Part shown: positions 44,695 to 52,823 of the stretch, piece after piece
Numbering within the stretch: the stretch's first letter is position 1
How the letters are laid out: each line of letters opens with the position of its first letter
From: UBA7446 sp049596455
Lineage (GTDB): Bacteria; Bacteroidota; Bacteroidia; Flavobacteriales; Flavobacteriaceae
Assembly: GCA_049596455.1 (NCBI GenBank)
Contig: JBMYLP010000006.1
Span: 11,114 to 75,113 of the forward strand
Direction of reading: 5' to 3'
DNA length: 64,000 bases
Program-made: the position numbers and the translations under genes
Notes under the pieces: generated by a model
The model's input: the letters and a program-made list of their open reading frames with translations, nothing else
Database searches by the model: none
What the model was told of the DNA's origin: nothing

Positions 44695-45951
44695 ATGACT
44701 TCGCTTCAAGAAGTATATTCACTTTTTTTGGCGTCATCGGGTGTTGAAACTGACAGCCGAAAACCTATTTCAAATAAACTGTTTTTTGCCCTTAAGGGAG
44801 CGCATTTTGATGGTAATACCTATGCTCAAATCGCCTTGGAAAAAGGGTCCGCTGCGGCTATTGTTGATAATCCAAAAATAGCTAACGCACACCCAAAATG
44901 CTTTTTGGTTGATGATGCATTACAAACACTGCAAGCACTTGCCAATCACCACAGAAAACAATTTGATTTACCCCTAATTGCACTAACTGGAAGCAACGGA
45001 AAAACCACCACCAAAGAGTTAATTGCTGCCGTACTCGGAACAACACATAATGTTTTATTTACAGAAGGGAATCTAAACAATCATATAGGTGTTCCGCTAA
45101 CATTGTTGCGATTGACCCCAAAACACACGCATGCACTCATAGAAATGGGAGCTAATCATATTGGAGAAATTGACTTTTTATGCACTATAGCCGAGCCTAC
45201 GCATGGTCTTATTACCAATGTCGGCAAAGCGCACCTCGAAGGATTTGGCTCTGAAGAAGGGGTACTAAAAGGCAAAACCGAACTGTACAGGTTTTTGGAG
45301 AAAAATGGAGGAACTGTTTTTGTAAATCAAGAAGACCGAAAGCTAATAGGTGCGCTCGGCAAAAATCACAATATCACGTATAGCCCCTCTGAATATGACG
45401 TATTAGATGATCAGCCTACACTAAGACTGCGTTTTGATGGAGTTGAAATACACACCGAATTGGCAGGAAACTATAACAAAACGAATATCGCCACTGCGAT
45501 TTGTGTAGGGGATGCATTTGGCGTTACATTGGAAAATAGCGTCGCTGCAATTGCAGCTTATGTGCCTGACAACCATCGGTCGCAGCTTATGCTAAAAAAC
45601 AATAAAGCCATTGTGCTTGACGCCTACAATGCCAATCCAACAAGTATGCATGCAGCTGTGCATGCGTTTAGCTTACGAAAAGGGACAAAGGCGGTAATAC
45701 TGGGTTATATGGCTGAGTTAGGCTCGCATGAAGCAGACGAGCATAAAGCACTTGTAGAACTTGTTAAAAGCCTGGATATTGATGCGTGCTATTGGGTAGG
45801 TGAAGCGTTTAAGCCTTTTGTCAATACAAATTATTTTGAAACAACAGAGGCATTTGCGTTATATCTAAAGTCAAATCCCATTGATACCGACCAAATTCTA
45901 GTCAAAGGCTCAAGAAGCGTCGGCTTAGAAAAATTGATAACATTCCTCTAG
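44695..45951 (+). CDS. murF: UDP-N-acetylmuramoyl-tripeptide--D-alanyl-D-alanine ligase
   Basis: A 418-residue Mur ligase that adds D-Ala-D-Ala to the UDP-MurNAc tripeptide in the cytoplasm. The substrate domain has TDSRKPISNKLFFALKGAHFDGN, the ATP loop is TGSNGKTTTKEL (about 97-108), then NLNNHIGVPLTLL, the carbamylated-lysine region and VLDAYNANPTSMHAA in the C-terminal domain. It is 3 nt after gldJ, an arrangement recalled from other flavobacteria. Confidence 0.95.
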   Translation: MTSLQEVYSLFLASSGVETDSRKPISNKLFFALKGAHFDGNTYAQIALEKGSAAAIVDNPKIANAHPKCFLVDDALQTLQALANHHRKQFDLPLIALTGSNGKTTTKELIAAVLGTTHNVLFTEGNLNNHIGVPLTLLRLTPKHTHALIEMGANHIGEIDFLCTIAEPTHGLITNVGKAHLEGFGSEEGVLKGKTELYRFLEKNGGTVFVNQEDRKLIGALGKNHNITYSPSEYDVLDDQPTLRLRFDGVEIHTELAGNYNKTNIATAICVGDAFGVTLENSVAAIAAYVPDNHRSQLMLKNNKAIVLDAYNANPTSMHAAVHAFSLRKGTKAVILGYMAELGSHEADEHKALVELVKSLDIDACYWVGEAFKPFVNTNYFETTEAFALYLKSNPIDTDQILVKGSRSVGLEKLITFL

Positions 45952-45956
45952 AAAAG

Positions 45957-46031
45957 TGGGTCATATTGGATTCGAACCAATGACTTCCGCCCTGTCAAGG
46001 CGACACTCTGAACCAACTGAGTTAATGACCC
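45957..46031 (-). tRNA. tRNA-Val (anticodon GAC)
   Basis: 75 nt on the minus strand. The acceptor arms GGGTCAT and ATGACCC pair perfectly, the discriminator is A, and CCA is not encoded. The D stem is ACTC/GAGT, the anticodon stem TCGCC/GGCGG, the loop TTGACAG gives anticodon GAC, and the T loop is TTCGAAT. A TACTTTTG promoter box ends 7 nt upstream of the 5' end. Confidence 0.95.
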
Positions 46032-46038
46032 GAGTGTG

Positions 46039-46046
46039 CAAAAGTA
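46039..46046 (-). promoter_or_regulatory. -7 box (TACTTTTG) for tRNA-Val
   Basis: TAnnTTTG on the minus strand, 7 nt before the mature 5' end of the tRNA. The tRNA-Gly gene has the same geometry, which supports both. Confidence 0.65.
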
Positions 46047-46065
46047 ACTAAATTCATGAATTGAT

Positions 46066-46073
46066 TAAGTTTG
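46066..46073 (+). promoter_or_regulatory. -7 box (TAAGTTTG) for the flavin reductase gene
   Basis: TAnnTTTG match ending 10 nt before ATG 46084, divergent from the tRNA-Val box 20 nt away. Confidence 0.55.
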
Positions 46074-46083
46074 TAAAAAAGCT

Positions 46084-46707
46084 ATGCTACATTACACCCG
46101 CGCGGATATAGACCATATGGACAAAATTTTCAGGCTCAACCTCATTAACAGTTGCACGGGGTTTAAGTCTGCAAATTTGTTGGGGACAAAATCAAAAAAC
46201 GGCATATCCAATGTGGCTGTTTTTAGCAGTATCACGCATTTGGGAAGCAATCCGCCACTAGTTGGCTTTGTGTTGCGCCCTACTACTGTTCCACGCGACA
46301 CGTATCGAAATATTAAAGAGACGGGCACGTTTACTGTAAATCATATTCACAGTGCCATAGTTGAAGATGCGCATCATACTTCAGCAAAGTATCCAAGCGA
46401 AGTTTCTGAGTTTACAAAAACACAGTTAGAAGAAGAATATATTGACGATTTTTATGCGCCTTTTGTCAAAGGCGCACGAGTGCGACTAGGCTGTACATTT
46501 TTAAACGAGTATGAAATTAAAGAGAACGACACGCTATTGCTTGTCAGTCAAATTGAGCATGTTTATGTTGCCAATCAAGATATTCAGCAAGAAGATGGTT
46601 GGCTTAAACTTCAGAATGCCGACACAGTAACCATCAACGGATTGGACGGTTATGCCAAAACAGAATTGATAGAACGCTTCCCCTACGCAAGACCCAAAAA
46701 ACAATGA
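46084..46707 (+). CDS. Flavin reductase-like (FMN-binding split barrel) protein
   Basis: A 207-residue cytoplasmic protein of the flavin reductase-like family. The FMN-binding region is visible in GTKSKNGISNVAVFSSITHLGSNPPLVGFVLRP, followed by DTYRNIKETGTFTVNHI. Such proteins reduce free flavin or act as small flavin oxidoreductases; the partner is unknown. Its stop overlaps the O-methyltransferase start (ATGA), so the two are co-translated. Confidence 0.88.
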   Translation: MLHYTRADIDHMDKIFRLNLINSCTGFKSANLLGTKSKNGISNVAVFSSITHLGSNPPLVGFVLRPTTVPRDTYRNIKETGTFTVNHIHSAIVEDAHHTSAKYPSEVSEFTKTQLEEEYIDDFYAPFVKGARVRLGCTFLNEYEIKENDTLLLVSQIEHVYVANQDIQQEDGWLKLQNADTVTINGLDGYAKTELIERFPYARPKKQ

Positions 46708-47339
46708 ATTTTTTAGACAAAGACTTAGAAACATACGTACAGCAACATTCGGAAAAAGAGCCCGAATTGTTACAAGAATTGGCACGCGAAACCCACTTAA
46801 AAGTATTGCAACCGCGCATGCTAAGTGGTGCCTATCAAGGACGACTACTTGCTTTACTAGCAAAGCTAATTATGCCCAAACACGTTCTTGAAATTGGCAC
46901 ATATACAGGCTACTCGGCCTTATGTTTGGCAGAAGGACTACACCCAAAAGGACGAATAGACACCATAGATATTGACGAAGAATTGACTGATATACAACGT
47001 CGATATTTTGATGCTTCGGGCTATGGGAAACAGATTTTTCAGCATTTAGGAAATGCTGCTGCTATTATTCCAACACTAAAAGGTGAGTTTGATTTGGTTT
47101 TTATGGATGCAGATAAAGAACAATATCCGTTGTATTTTGATTTAATTATTGACCGCATTCAACCGGGTGGACTAATTATTGCAGACAATGTGTTGTGGTC
47201 GGGAAAAGTAGTTACTAAAGCTACCGATGAAGCCACAGAAGCATTACAGCTATTTAATAAAAAGGTGGCGAAAGATACACGTGTAGAAACTGTCCTTTTG
47301 CCTGTAAGAGATGGGCTCACGCTGCTACGAAAAATTTAA
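46704..47339 (+). CDS. O-methyltransferase (family 3, COMT-like)
   Basis: A 211-residue SAM-dependent enzyme. Motifs of the Mg2+-dependent caffeoyl-CoA/catechol O-methyltransferase type are complete: VLEIGTYTGYSALCLAEGL, TIDIDEEL, LVFMDADKEQYPLYF (metal Asp) and IIADNVLWSGKV (metal Asp-Asn). The substrate is unknown. It is coupled by a 4-nt overlap to the flavin reductase, so both may act on one aromatic or redox-active substrate. Its stop overlaps the end of the convergent tatA by 4 nt. Confidence 0.9.
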   Translation: MNFLDKDLETYVQQHSEKEPELLQELARETHLKVLQPRMLSGAYQGRLLALLAKLIMPKHVLEIGTYTGYSALCLAEGLHPKGRIDTIDIDEELTDIQRRYFDASGYGKQIFQHLGNAAAIIPTLKGEFDLVFMDADKEQYPLYFDLIIDRIQPGGLIIADNVLWSGKVVTKATDEATEALQLFNKKVAKDTRVETVLLPVRDGLTLLRKI

Positions 47340-47599
47340 CGTCTGCGTTTAACCGTTCCTGTAATCTCGTTGATTTCTTTTTTGAGATCCTCAACTTCTT
47401 TTTGCAGTTCTTTGGTATCAAAGCCTTGCGCCTCTGCCGACTGTTCTAGTTCCTGACGAAAATCGCGACTTGCATTTTTTACTTGCTGAATGCCTTTGGC
47501 AAGTGTGCGTGCAATTTCAGGTATGCGATTGGCACCAAATACCAACAACACCACCATAAACACAAAAACTAACTCGGCACCGCTAATAAAAAATATCAT
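47336..47599 (-). CDS. Sec-independent translocase TatA/TatB-type subunit
   Basis: An 87-residue membrane protein. An N-terminal transmembrane helix (ELVFVFMVVLLVFG) is followed by the TatA hinge GANRIPEIARTLAKG, an amphipathic helix and a charged tail (ELQKEVEDLKKEINEITG). It belongs to the twin-arginine translocase pore/receptor family. The open frame reaches TTG 47614, but this codon overlaps a TATCTTTG promoter box; ATG 47599 starts the standard MIFFISGAEL N terminus. The acidic tail could suit TatA or TatB. Confidence 0.9.
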   Translation of the reverse strand: MIFFISGAELVFVFMVVLLVFGANRIPEIARTLAKGIQQVKNASRDFRQELEQSAEAQGFDTKELQKEVEDLKKEINEITGTVKRRR

Positions 47600-47603
47600 A
47601 TGA

Positions 47604-47611
47604 CAAAGATA
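47604..47611 (-). promoter_or_regulatory. -7 box (TATCTTTG) for the Tat gene
   Basis: Ends 4 nt before ATG 47599, implying a near-leaderless message. A TTG 16 nt upstream falls inside the terminator hairpin of the preceding peptidase gene, so terminator and promoter overlap. Confidence 0.55.
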
Positions 47612-47620
47612 CAAGAAACA

Positions 47621-47643
47621 AAAAAGCCAACCTCACGGTTGGC
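47621..47643 (-). terminator. Terminator of the M1 aminopeptidase gene
   Basis: Read on the minus strand: GCCAACC/GGTTGGC 7-bp stem with a 4-nt loop (47626-47643), then at least five T. It lies 10 nt after the peptidase stop. Confidence 0.8.
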
Positions 47644-47653
47644 AAATTGGTGA

Positions 47654-49831
47654 TTATTGTTGTTTTTTAAATTTTTCAAAGTCGTTTTCCTCTAATACTT
47701 TTGGCCAGTTATTGTTTTCTTTATTGATGTCAGCCGTTGCATTATCAGGGTCAACCAAAACCCCCACAAGCTCTTTGTCAGTAGCAATATACTTGCTGAT
47801 GGTTTTATCGTTTTTACGCCATACTTGCGCCGGATAGGTTTTGCGTTCCTTTGTTCCGTCTGCATAGCTGTACTCCACAATTAGCGGCATTGGGATTCCA
47901 CCGGGCTTTTCAAAAACTACTTCGTAAAACTTTTTATTTTCCTTGCGATTTTTAAGTTCGTTAGGCGTCAAGTTTTCCAAACTACGTTGGTAATACAGCG
48001 AAAAATAGCGCTTTTCATTTCCCAATTTTTTAATGTCTTTTACTTCAGACACGCCTATATCCACCACATCAGTAGTAAAAAACCAGCCGCGCCAAAACCA
48101 ATCCAAATCAAATGCCGAAGCATCTTCCATAGTGCGGAAAAAGTCCTCAGGTGTTGGATGTTTAAACATCCAACGCTGCGAGAAGGTTTTAAACGCATGG
48201 TCAAACAATTCACGACCCATAACGGTTTCGCGTAAAATATTCAACGCCGTTGCGGGTTTGCTATAGGCATTTGGCCCTAATTGATATACATTTTCAGGGT
48301 TTGACATAATGGGCGCAATAAAGTCTTGGTCACCTGCCATGTAAGGCACAATATTTTGCGGATCCAAATCGTCCGAAGGATAATGGTCTAATCCTGGAAT
48401 TGCATCAGGATGGGTTTTTCCAAAATCTTGCTCGGCAATAATTTGCACAAAGCTATTCAACCCTTCATCCATCCAGCCCCATTGACGCTCGTCTGAATTT
48501 ACAATCATGGGGAAAAAGTTGTGCCCAATCTCATGAATAATAACGCCTATCATACCAAATTTGGTACGGTCACTGTAGTAGCCGCTTTCGTCTGGTCGTC
48601 CAAAATTGAAACAAATCATGGGATATTCCATGCCCACATCATCTGCGTGTACCGAAACCGCTTTATGATAGGGGTAGTCAAATGTCATGCGAGAATATGA
48701 TTTTAATGCACTTGCAACCGTTTTGGTTGACCATTGTTCCCAAAGTGGATTTCCCTCTTTTGGATAAACCGAAACCGCCATTACGTCCTTGCCATTAATA
48801 TCGACATTCATCATGTCTAAAATAAATTTTCTAGATGAGGCAAAGGCAAAATCACGCACATTTTTTGCAGTAAAGTGCCATGTTTTTGTTCCCGTTGGAA
48901 TGCTTTTCTCGTTGGCTTTGGCTTCTTCTTGTGTTACGATAAACACTGGCTCATCATACGACTTTTTGGCTTCTCTAAAACGCTTCATCATGGTGGCTGA
49001 ATACACTTCTTTTCGGTTTTCTAACACACCTGTTGCCTCTACAATGTGATCGTTTGGGACAGTGATTTTTACATCATAGTCTCCAAAGGGAAGTGCAAAC
49101 TCCCCATTACCCCAAAACTGTTGGTTTTGCCACCCTTCTACGTCGTTATACACCGCCATACGAGGGAAAAACTGCGCAATGAAATAGGCGTAATTATCAT
49201 CTTTCACAAAATACTCATAGCCCGAACGTGCATCCCAAAATTGACGGTTTGGGATATTATAATGCCACTTTAGTCGAAACGAAATTGCCGTTCCAGACGC
49301 CAAAGGTGTAGGTAAGTCAATGCGCATCATGGTTTGATGAACGGTATATGGCAAATCAACGCCTGAAGTCGTTTGCAACGCATCAATTTTAAAGCCTCCA
49401 TCAAACTTTTCGTTGAGCAAAAACTCGTTTACAAAACCCGGTGCAACGGAGCGTTGTGTGCCGTAATAATCATTTCCGTTATTGAGTCTATCAAACGATT
49501 GCCCATCGCGCGCACGTACATTCTGATCTAATTGCACCCACAAATACGTTAATGTCTCAGGTGAGTTGTTGGTGTATGTAACCACTTGATCCCCAAAAAG
49601 TTGCTGGGTTTCATCGTTGAGCACAAGCTCCATCACATAGTCTGCCTGTTGTTGGTAGTATTCAGGACCTGGTGCACCCGAGGCGGTACGGTACACATTG
49701 GGCGTGGCAAGCTCGTTGTAAAGTTGTCTGAACTTGTTTTGGTTGGTGTGCCCTTGCGGTGTAGATTCTTGCGCAAATGACATCACAAAAACAAAACTAA
49801 AAAGCGTGGTAACAAATTGTAAGTACTTCAT
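47654..49831 (-). CDS. Secreted M1-family zinc aminopeptidase
   Basis: A ~725-residue exported peptidase. The signal peptide is MKYLQFVTTLFSFVFVMSFAQ. The gluzincin site is VIIHEIGHNFFP (about residues 433-437) with the third ligand Glu in GWMDEGLNSFVQ. The N-terminal ~300 residues are the M1 beta-saddle. The usual exopeptidase GAMEN motif appears as VGMEYPMICF. There is no T9SS sorting domain, so it is probably periplasmic. An ATG two codons upstream (49837) is equally possible. Confidence 0.9.
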   Translation of the reverse strand: MKYLQFVTTLFSFVFVMSFAQESTPQGHTNQNKFRQLYNELATPNVYRTASGAPGPEYYQQQADYVMELVLNDETQQLFGDQVVTYTNNSPETLTYLWVQLDQNVRARDGQSFDRLNNGNDYYGTQRSVAPGFVNEFLLNEKFDGGFKIDALQTTSGVDLPYTVHQTMMRIDLPTPLASGTAISFRLKWHYNIPNRQFWDARSGYEYFVKDDNYAYFIAQFFPRMAVYNDVEGWQNQQFWGNGEFALPFGDYDVKITVPNDHIVEATGVLENRKEVYSATMMKRFREAKKSYDEPVFIVTQEEAKANEKSIPTGTKTWHFTAKNVRDFAFASSRKFILDMMNVDINGKDVMAVSVYPKEGNPLWEQWSTKTVASALKSYSRMTFDYPYHKAVSVHADDVGMEYPMICFNFGRPDESGYYSDRTKFGMIGVIIHEIGHNFFPMIVNSDERQWGWMDEGLNSFVQIIAEQDFGKTHPDAIPGLDHYPSDDLDPQNIVPYMAGDQDFIAPIMSNPENVYQLGPNAYSKPATALNILRETVMGRELFDHAFKTFSQRWMFKHPTPEDFFRTMEDASAFDLDWFWRGWFFTTDVVDIGVSEVKDIKKLGNEKRYFSLYYQRSLENLTPNELKNRKENKKFYEVVFEKPGGIPMPLIVEYSYADGTKERKTYPAQVWRKNDKTISKYIATDKELVGVLVDPDNATADINKENNNWPKVLEENDFEKFKKQQ

Positions 49832-49872
49832 GTTCATCAGATTTTGGTTAAATATATGAGTTTGTAGGAAAA

Positions 49873-50364
49873 TCAGAAATTAAATTGAGCTAAATTTCTT
49901 TCTTTGGTATGTAAAAAACTTTTTTTATTATTTGATATTGTGAGAGTTACAATGTTTTTTTGATCTGGAAAAGCGTCAAATAAAAAGGCATTAGACCACT
50001 CCAAAATATCCATTTCAGGGATATTGTCAAAAGAGGCGTACATATGTGTCTGATCCTGTTTGTATTCCCAACCCACAAAGGAAAATGATGCAATTTCTTC
50101 AAGACCATAAATCACAAAATGATCTTTAAAGTAGTTGGAAATAAGTTGTTCTGTTGCTTCAGCAGCTTGGGTATCGGGGTCTAGAGAAATCTCTTTGTCG
50201 GAGTAGTGTGACAGCGCCCTTGAAAAATCATCAGTAAAGACCCGAACCACAAGCTGTAACTGCTGCTTTTCGGGTTTGTAATACATGTCCGTAGTACTCA
50301 CATAATATTTGTGGGGTACAAATGCCAAAAGCGGCACAAGCAATAAAAACCACAGTGAACGCAT
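49873..50364 (-). CDS. DUF6702-family exported protein
   Basis: A 163-residue protein with a short signal (LWFLLLVPLLAFVPHKYYVST). The conserved start HKYYVSTTDMYYKPEKQQLQLVVRVFTDDF and LEWSNAFLFDAFPDQKNIVTL match the flavobacterial DUF6702 family, which from memory is usually found beside an M1 peptidase and a carboxypeptidase-regulatory-like protein, as here. Its function is unknown. It shares one base with the upstream gene, and the M1 gene starts 35-41 nt after it; together they look like one operon. Confidence 0.75.
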   Translation of the reverse strand: MRSLWFLLLVPLLAFVPHKYYVSTTDMYYKPEKQQLQLVVRVFTDDFSRALSHYSDKEISLDPDTQAAEATEQLISNYFKDHFVIYGLEEIASFSFVGWEYKQDQTHMYASFDNIPEMDILEWSNAFLFDAFPDQKNIVTLTISNNKKSFLHTKERNLAQFNF

Positions 50365-51089
50365 CAGTTTTTTCTGTTGAATTTTTCCCCCGCCTTCACC
50401 AAAAAATCCATGATTTCAAAATCCGATTTTTCCTCCAACAATTCTTTGGTTTTGATTTCGCCATCGCAAAACACCAAAAACAATCCAATTTTATCTTTTT
50501 CTATGTTTAATTGTTCGGTGAAAAACGTATCATCATAAAGTTGGCGAATGACTTCGCTGGGCTGAAGGCTGTACACTTTTTCATCTGATTTTCCTTTGTC
50601 AACCAAACGATATAATGCCTTAAAAACATTCACAAAATTCAAACCGTTATAGAGCTGTCCTTGGCGCATAAGCGTATTTTCCACTCTTGTGGAGCGGTCA
50701 CGTTCGTAATCAAATTCTTTAAACTCCTCTGCACGTAAATCCAAAAACTTTTGACGCTGTTCGGGGGTTACCACCACTTCATCGAGCTCAGTGACTTTTT
50801 CATTTACGTCAATGACAAGACGTCCGCGCTGCAAGATTTCTTTGGTGATTTTTACCACGCGAATTTGGTATTGAAGCGATGTAAACACCAACTCGTCATC
50901 CATTTTTACCTCAATAGCAAACTCGCCATTATCGTCAGAAATTGTGGCTTTTTGGGTAGTAGTGTTCACCACGTTGGCAGCCACCACATTAGTGTTTTGG
51001 TATAAAATCTTACCCCTGAGCCAAGTGCGATAATCAGACTGCGCCATAGCCAAAGGCGCAAATAGAAGGGCAATGAGGATATGTCTCAT
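50364..51089 (-). CDS. Carboxypeptidase-regulatory-like domain protein, exported
   Basis: A 241-residue exported protein. Signal peptide MRHILIALLFAPLAMAQ, then a carboxypeptidase-D regulatory-like beta-sandwich (LRGKILYQNTNVVAANVVN...DDNGEFAIEVKMDDELVFTSLQYQ) that ends in TELDEVVVTPEQ, the same linker SusC proteins use before the plug. The helical remainder has no barrel. The open frame reaches 51143 only because it reads into the tRNA-Gly gene; ATG 51089 is the start. It precedes the DUF6702 and M1 peptidase genes. Confidence 0.8.
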   Translation of the reverse strand: MRHILIALLFAPLAMAQSDYRTWLRGKILYQNTNVVAANVVNTTTQKATISDDNGEFAIEVKMDDELVFTSLQYQIRVVKITKEILQRGRLVIDVNEKVTELDEVVVTPEQRQKFLDLRAEEFKEFDYERDRSTRVENTLMRQGQLYNGLNFVNVFKALYRLVDKGKSDEKVYSLQPSEVIRQLYDDTFFTEQLNIEKDKIGLFLVFCDGEIKTKELLEEKSDFEIMDFLVKAGEKFNRKN

Positions 51090-51113
51090 AAAAACTAAAT
51101 TGGGTTGGCTATG

Positions 51114-51186
51114 AGCGGGAGACCGGGTTCGAACCGGCGACATTCAGCTTGGAAGGCTGACGCTCTACCAACTGAGCTACTCCCGC
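51114..51186 (-). tRNA. tRNA-Gly (anticodon TCC)
   Basis: 73 nt on the minus strand. The acceptor GCGGGAG/CTCCCGC is perfect, D stem GCTC/GAGC, anticodon stem TCAGC/GCTGA, loop CTTCCAA (anticodon TCC), T stem GCCGG/CCGGT with loop TTCGAAC, discriminator T, no encoded CCA. A TATATTTG box ends 7 nt upstream. The downstream protein gene starts 24 nt after it. Confidence 0.95.
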
Positions 51187-51193
51187 ATCTACA

Positions 51194-51201
51194 CAAATAT
51201 A
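51194..51201 (-). promoter_or_regulatory. -7 box (TATATTTG) for tRNA-Gly
   Basis: TAnnTTTG on the minus strand, 7 nt before the tRNA 5' end. A TTTG lies 22 nt further upstream (51224-51227), near the -33 position. Confidence 0.65.
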
Positions 51202-51209
51202 CAGGTTTA

Positions 51210-51635
51210 TTATAAACGCTTTACAAAGTGAAAGCCTAAATGAGCAAAACCTTCACGGGCGTACAGTCTATGTGAAGCGATGTTTTCTTTATAGGCGTTT
51301 AGTTCTAGTGCTTCATAGCCCTCGGCTTTTAGTTTTTCGCCTATCCAATGCATAAATGCTGTACCTAACCCTTTTCCTTGTTGTTCAGGAATAATATAAA
51401 AGTGATCTAATTCGCAACTTTTCCCCGAATAATGCCGTGTTTGGTACCACAACCCGCAAAGACCAATGAGCTTATTACCATCATAAAATCCAACACAATC
51501 GTACTCGTGCTCAAACATGCCGATAAAACGTTGCTTGTGAACTTCGTCCGTATATTTATGCTGCGTGAAATCTTGCATTAACGGAAGGATTTCAGGGATA
51601 TTTGCTACTTTTAAAAATCGAAATTCAACTGCCAT
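51210..51635 (-). CDS. GNAT-family N-acetyltransferase
   Basis: A 141-residue acetyltransferase. Strand beta4 and motif A are visible in ELDHFYIIPEQQGKGLGTAFMHW (acetyl-CoA loop QQGKGLG), followed by EALELNAYKENIASHRLYAREGF (motif B). The substrate is unknown. The frame reaches TTG 51665, inside a TATGTTTG promoter box; ATG 51635 (MAVEFRF) is the sensible start. It is divergent from a second GNAT gene only 6 nt away. Confidence 0.85.
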   Translation of the reverse strand: MAVEFRFLKVANIPEILPLMQDFTQHKYTDEVHKQRFIGMFEHEYDCVGFYDGNKLIGLCGLWYQTRHYSGKSCELDHFYIIPEQQGKGLGTAFMHWIGEKLKAEGYEALELNAYKENIASHRLYAREGFAHLGFHFVKRL

Positions 51636-51641
51636 ATCATA

Positions 51642-52079
51642 TTGCAAATCATCACAAACATACAACTAAAAGAGATTAATACTACCGCAACCTATGCTGT
51701 TCGGCACCCTGTATTACGCAACGGTTTGCCTATCGAAAGCTGTGCTTTTGACTTTGACGATGCCCCAAACACCATGCATTTGGGTGCTTTTGCAAATGAC
51801 TCGTTAGTTGGTGTATTAACTTTAATTTCCAAAAAGCAAAGCGTTCAGCTTAGGGGCATGGCGGTGTTAGAAAAATTTCAAGGACAAGGGATTGGAAAAC
51901 AACTTATTGCCCATGCCGAAAAGGTTGTACGCCAACAAAATACACGCAACTTATGGATGAATGCGCGCCTGATTGCCGTGCCGTTTTACGAAGCCTGTGG
52001 CTATCAAAAACAAGGGGAAACCTTTGAGCTGCCCTATGGTGGAACCCACTACAAAATGATAAAAAATCTATGCGACTAA
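51642..52079 (+). CDS. GNAT-family N-acetyltransferase (ElaA/YjcF-like)
   Basis: A ~145-residue acetyltransferase. VQLRGMAVLEKFQGQGIGKQLIAHAE holds the acetyl-CoA loop, and LWMNARLIAVPFYEACGYQKQGETFEL closes the fold; the latter matches small YjcF-type GNATs. The start is uncertain: no ATG exists before residue 45, so TTG 51642 is assumed, which is unusual. It overlaps the M15 peptidase start by 10 nt. Confidence 0.8.
   Translation: MQIITNIQLKEINTTATYAVRHPVLRNGLPIESCAFDFDDAPNTMHLGAFANDSLVGVLTLISKKQSVQLRGMAVLEKFQGQGIGKQLIAHAEKVVRQQNTRNLWMNARLIAVPFYEACGYQKQGETFELPYGGTHYKMIKNLCD
51655..51662 (-). promoter_or_regulatory. -7 box (TATGTTTG) for the minus-strand GNAT gene
   Basis: TAnnTTTG match that lies within the 5' end of the divergent GNAT open frame, so the two genes' control regions overlap. 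Confidence 0.5.
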
Positions 52080-52771
52080 ACCTCATTTTTGTTTTTTTAT
52101 GCCACATGGTATGGGCGCAACCCATGCTTATACACACCTTGGGCTTAGACGATTCGCATTTAATGGAATTGGAAGGGCATCAGCTTACGCCAAAAACAGC
52201 AGCTGCGTTTTGCGCCATGCAAGCAGCGGCGCTAAATGATGGTATTGATTTGCAACTGGTGTCGGCATACCGCTCCTTTGAGCGACAACAATATATTTGG
52301 GAAGACAAGTACAAACGTTACACCGATAAAGGGATGTCCCCAAAAGAAGCCATACAGCGTATTTTGGAATATTCCACCATTCCGGGCACTTCGCGCCACC
52401 ATTGGGGCACCGATGTTGATATTACCGATGCCAACGCACCCAAACAAAAACGTGTATTGGTTCCCAACAAATTTCACGGTAACGGACCCTTTGCCCCTTT
52501 GCGCCAATGGATGGAAAAAAACGCAAACCGATTTGGGTTTTATTTGGTCTATACCAAAGATGCTGACCGCACTGGCTTTTCTTACGAGCCTTGGCACTAT
52601 ACCTATTTGCCCGAAGCCAAACACTACCAAAAAGAATACGACTCCCGTACGGCGTTTGCCTATTTTAAATCGGTTGGCGTAGCGGGAAGTGAGCATATAG
52701 ACCGTGATTTTTGGGATGACTATTTTACACGACATGTCTTGGGCATAAATAAAATATTGTTAGAGTACTAA
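52070..52771 (+). CDS. M15 (VanY-like) D-Ala-D-Ala carboxypeptidase
   Basis: A 233-residue exported peptidase trimming peptidoglycan stem peptides. A short signal (LIFVFLCHMVWAQ) precedes the LAS-fold domain: LVSAYRSFERQ, the zinc ligands in SRHHWGTDVDI (SxHxxGxAxD-type) and the catalytic Glu and third ligand in YEPWHYTYL. It starts inside the end of the GNAT gene and is followed by gpmI with its own promoter. Confidence 0.9.
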   Translation: MRLNLIFVFLCHMVWAQPMLIHTLGLDDSHLMELEGHQLTPKTAAAFCAMQAAALNDGIDLQLVSAYRSFERQQYIWEDKYKRYTDKGMSPKEAIQRILEYSTIPGTSRHHWGTDVDITDANAPKQKRVLVPNKFHGNGPFAPLRQWMEKNANRFGFYLVYTKDADRTGFSYEPWHYTYLPEAKHYQKEYDSRTAFAYFKSVGVAGSEHIDRDFWDDYFTRHVLGINKILLEY

Positions 52772-52798
52772 TTTTCCATATTTTAAACTCCTTTAGAT

Positions 52799-52806
52799 TA
52801 ACTTTG
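52799..52806 (+). promoter_or_regulatory. -7 box (TAACTTTG) for gpmI
   Basis: TAnnTTTG consensus ending 17 nt before the gpmI ATG at 52824. No -33 TTG at standard spacing. Confidence 0.65.
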
Positions 52807-52823
52807 CACCACAAAACAACCTT

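Noticed and set aside
51090..51143. N-terminal extension of the carboxypeptidase-regulatory-like gene
   Set aside because: The extension is read through the tRNA-Gly gene, and a clear signal peptide begins at 51089.
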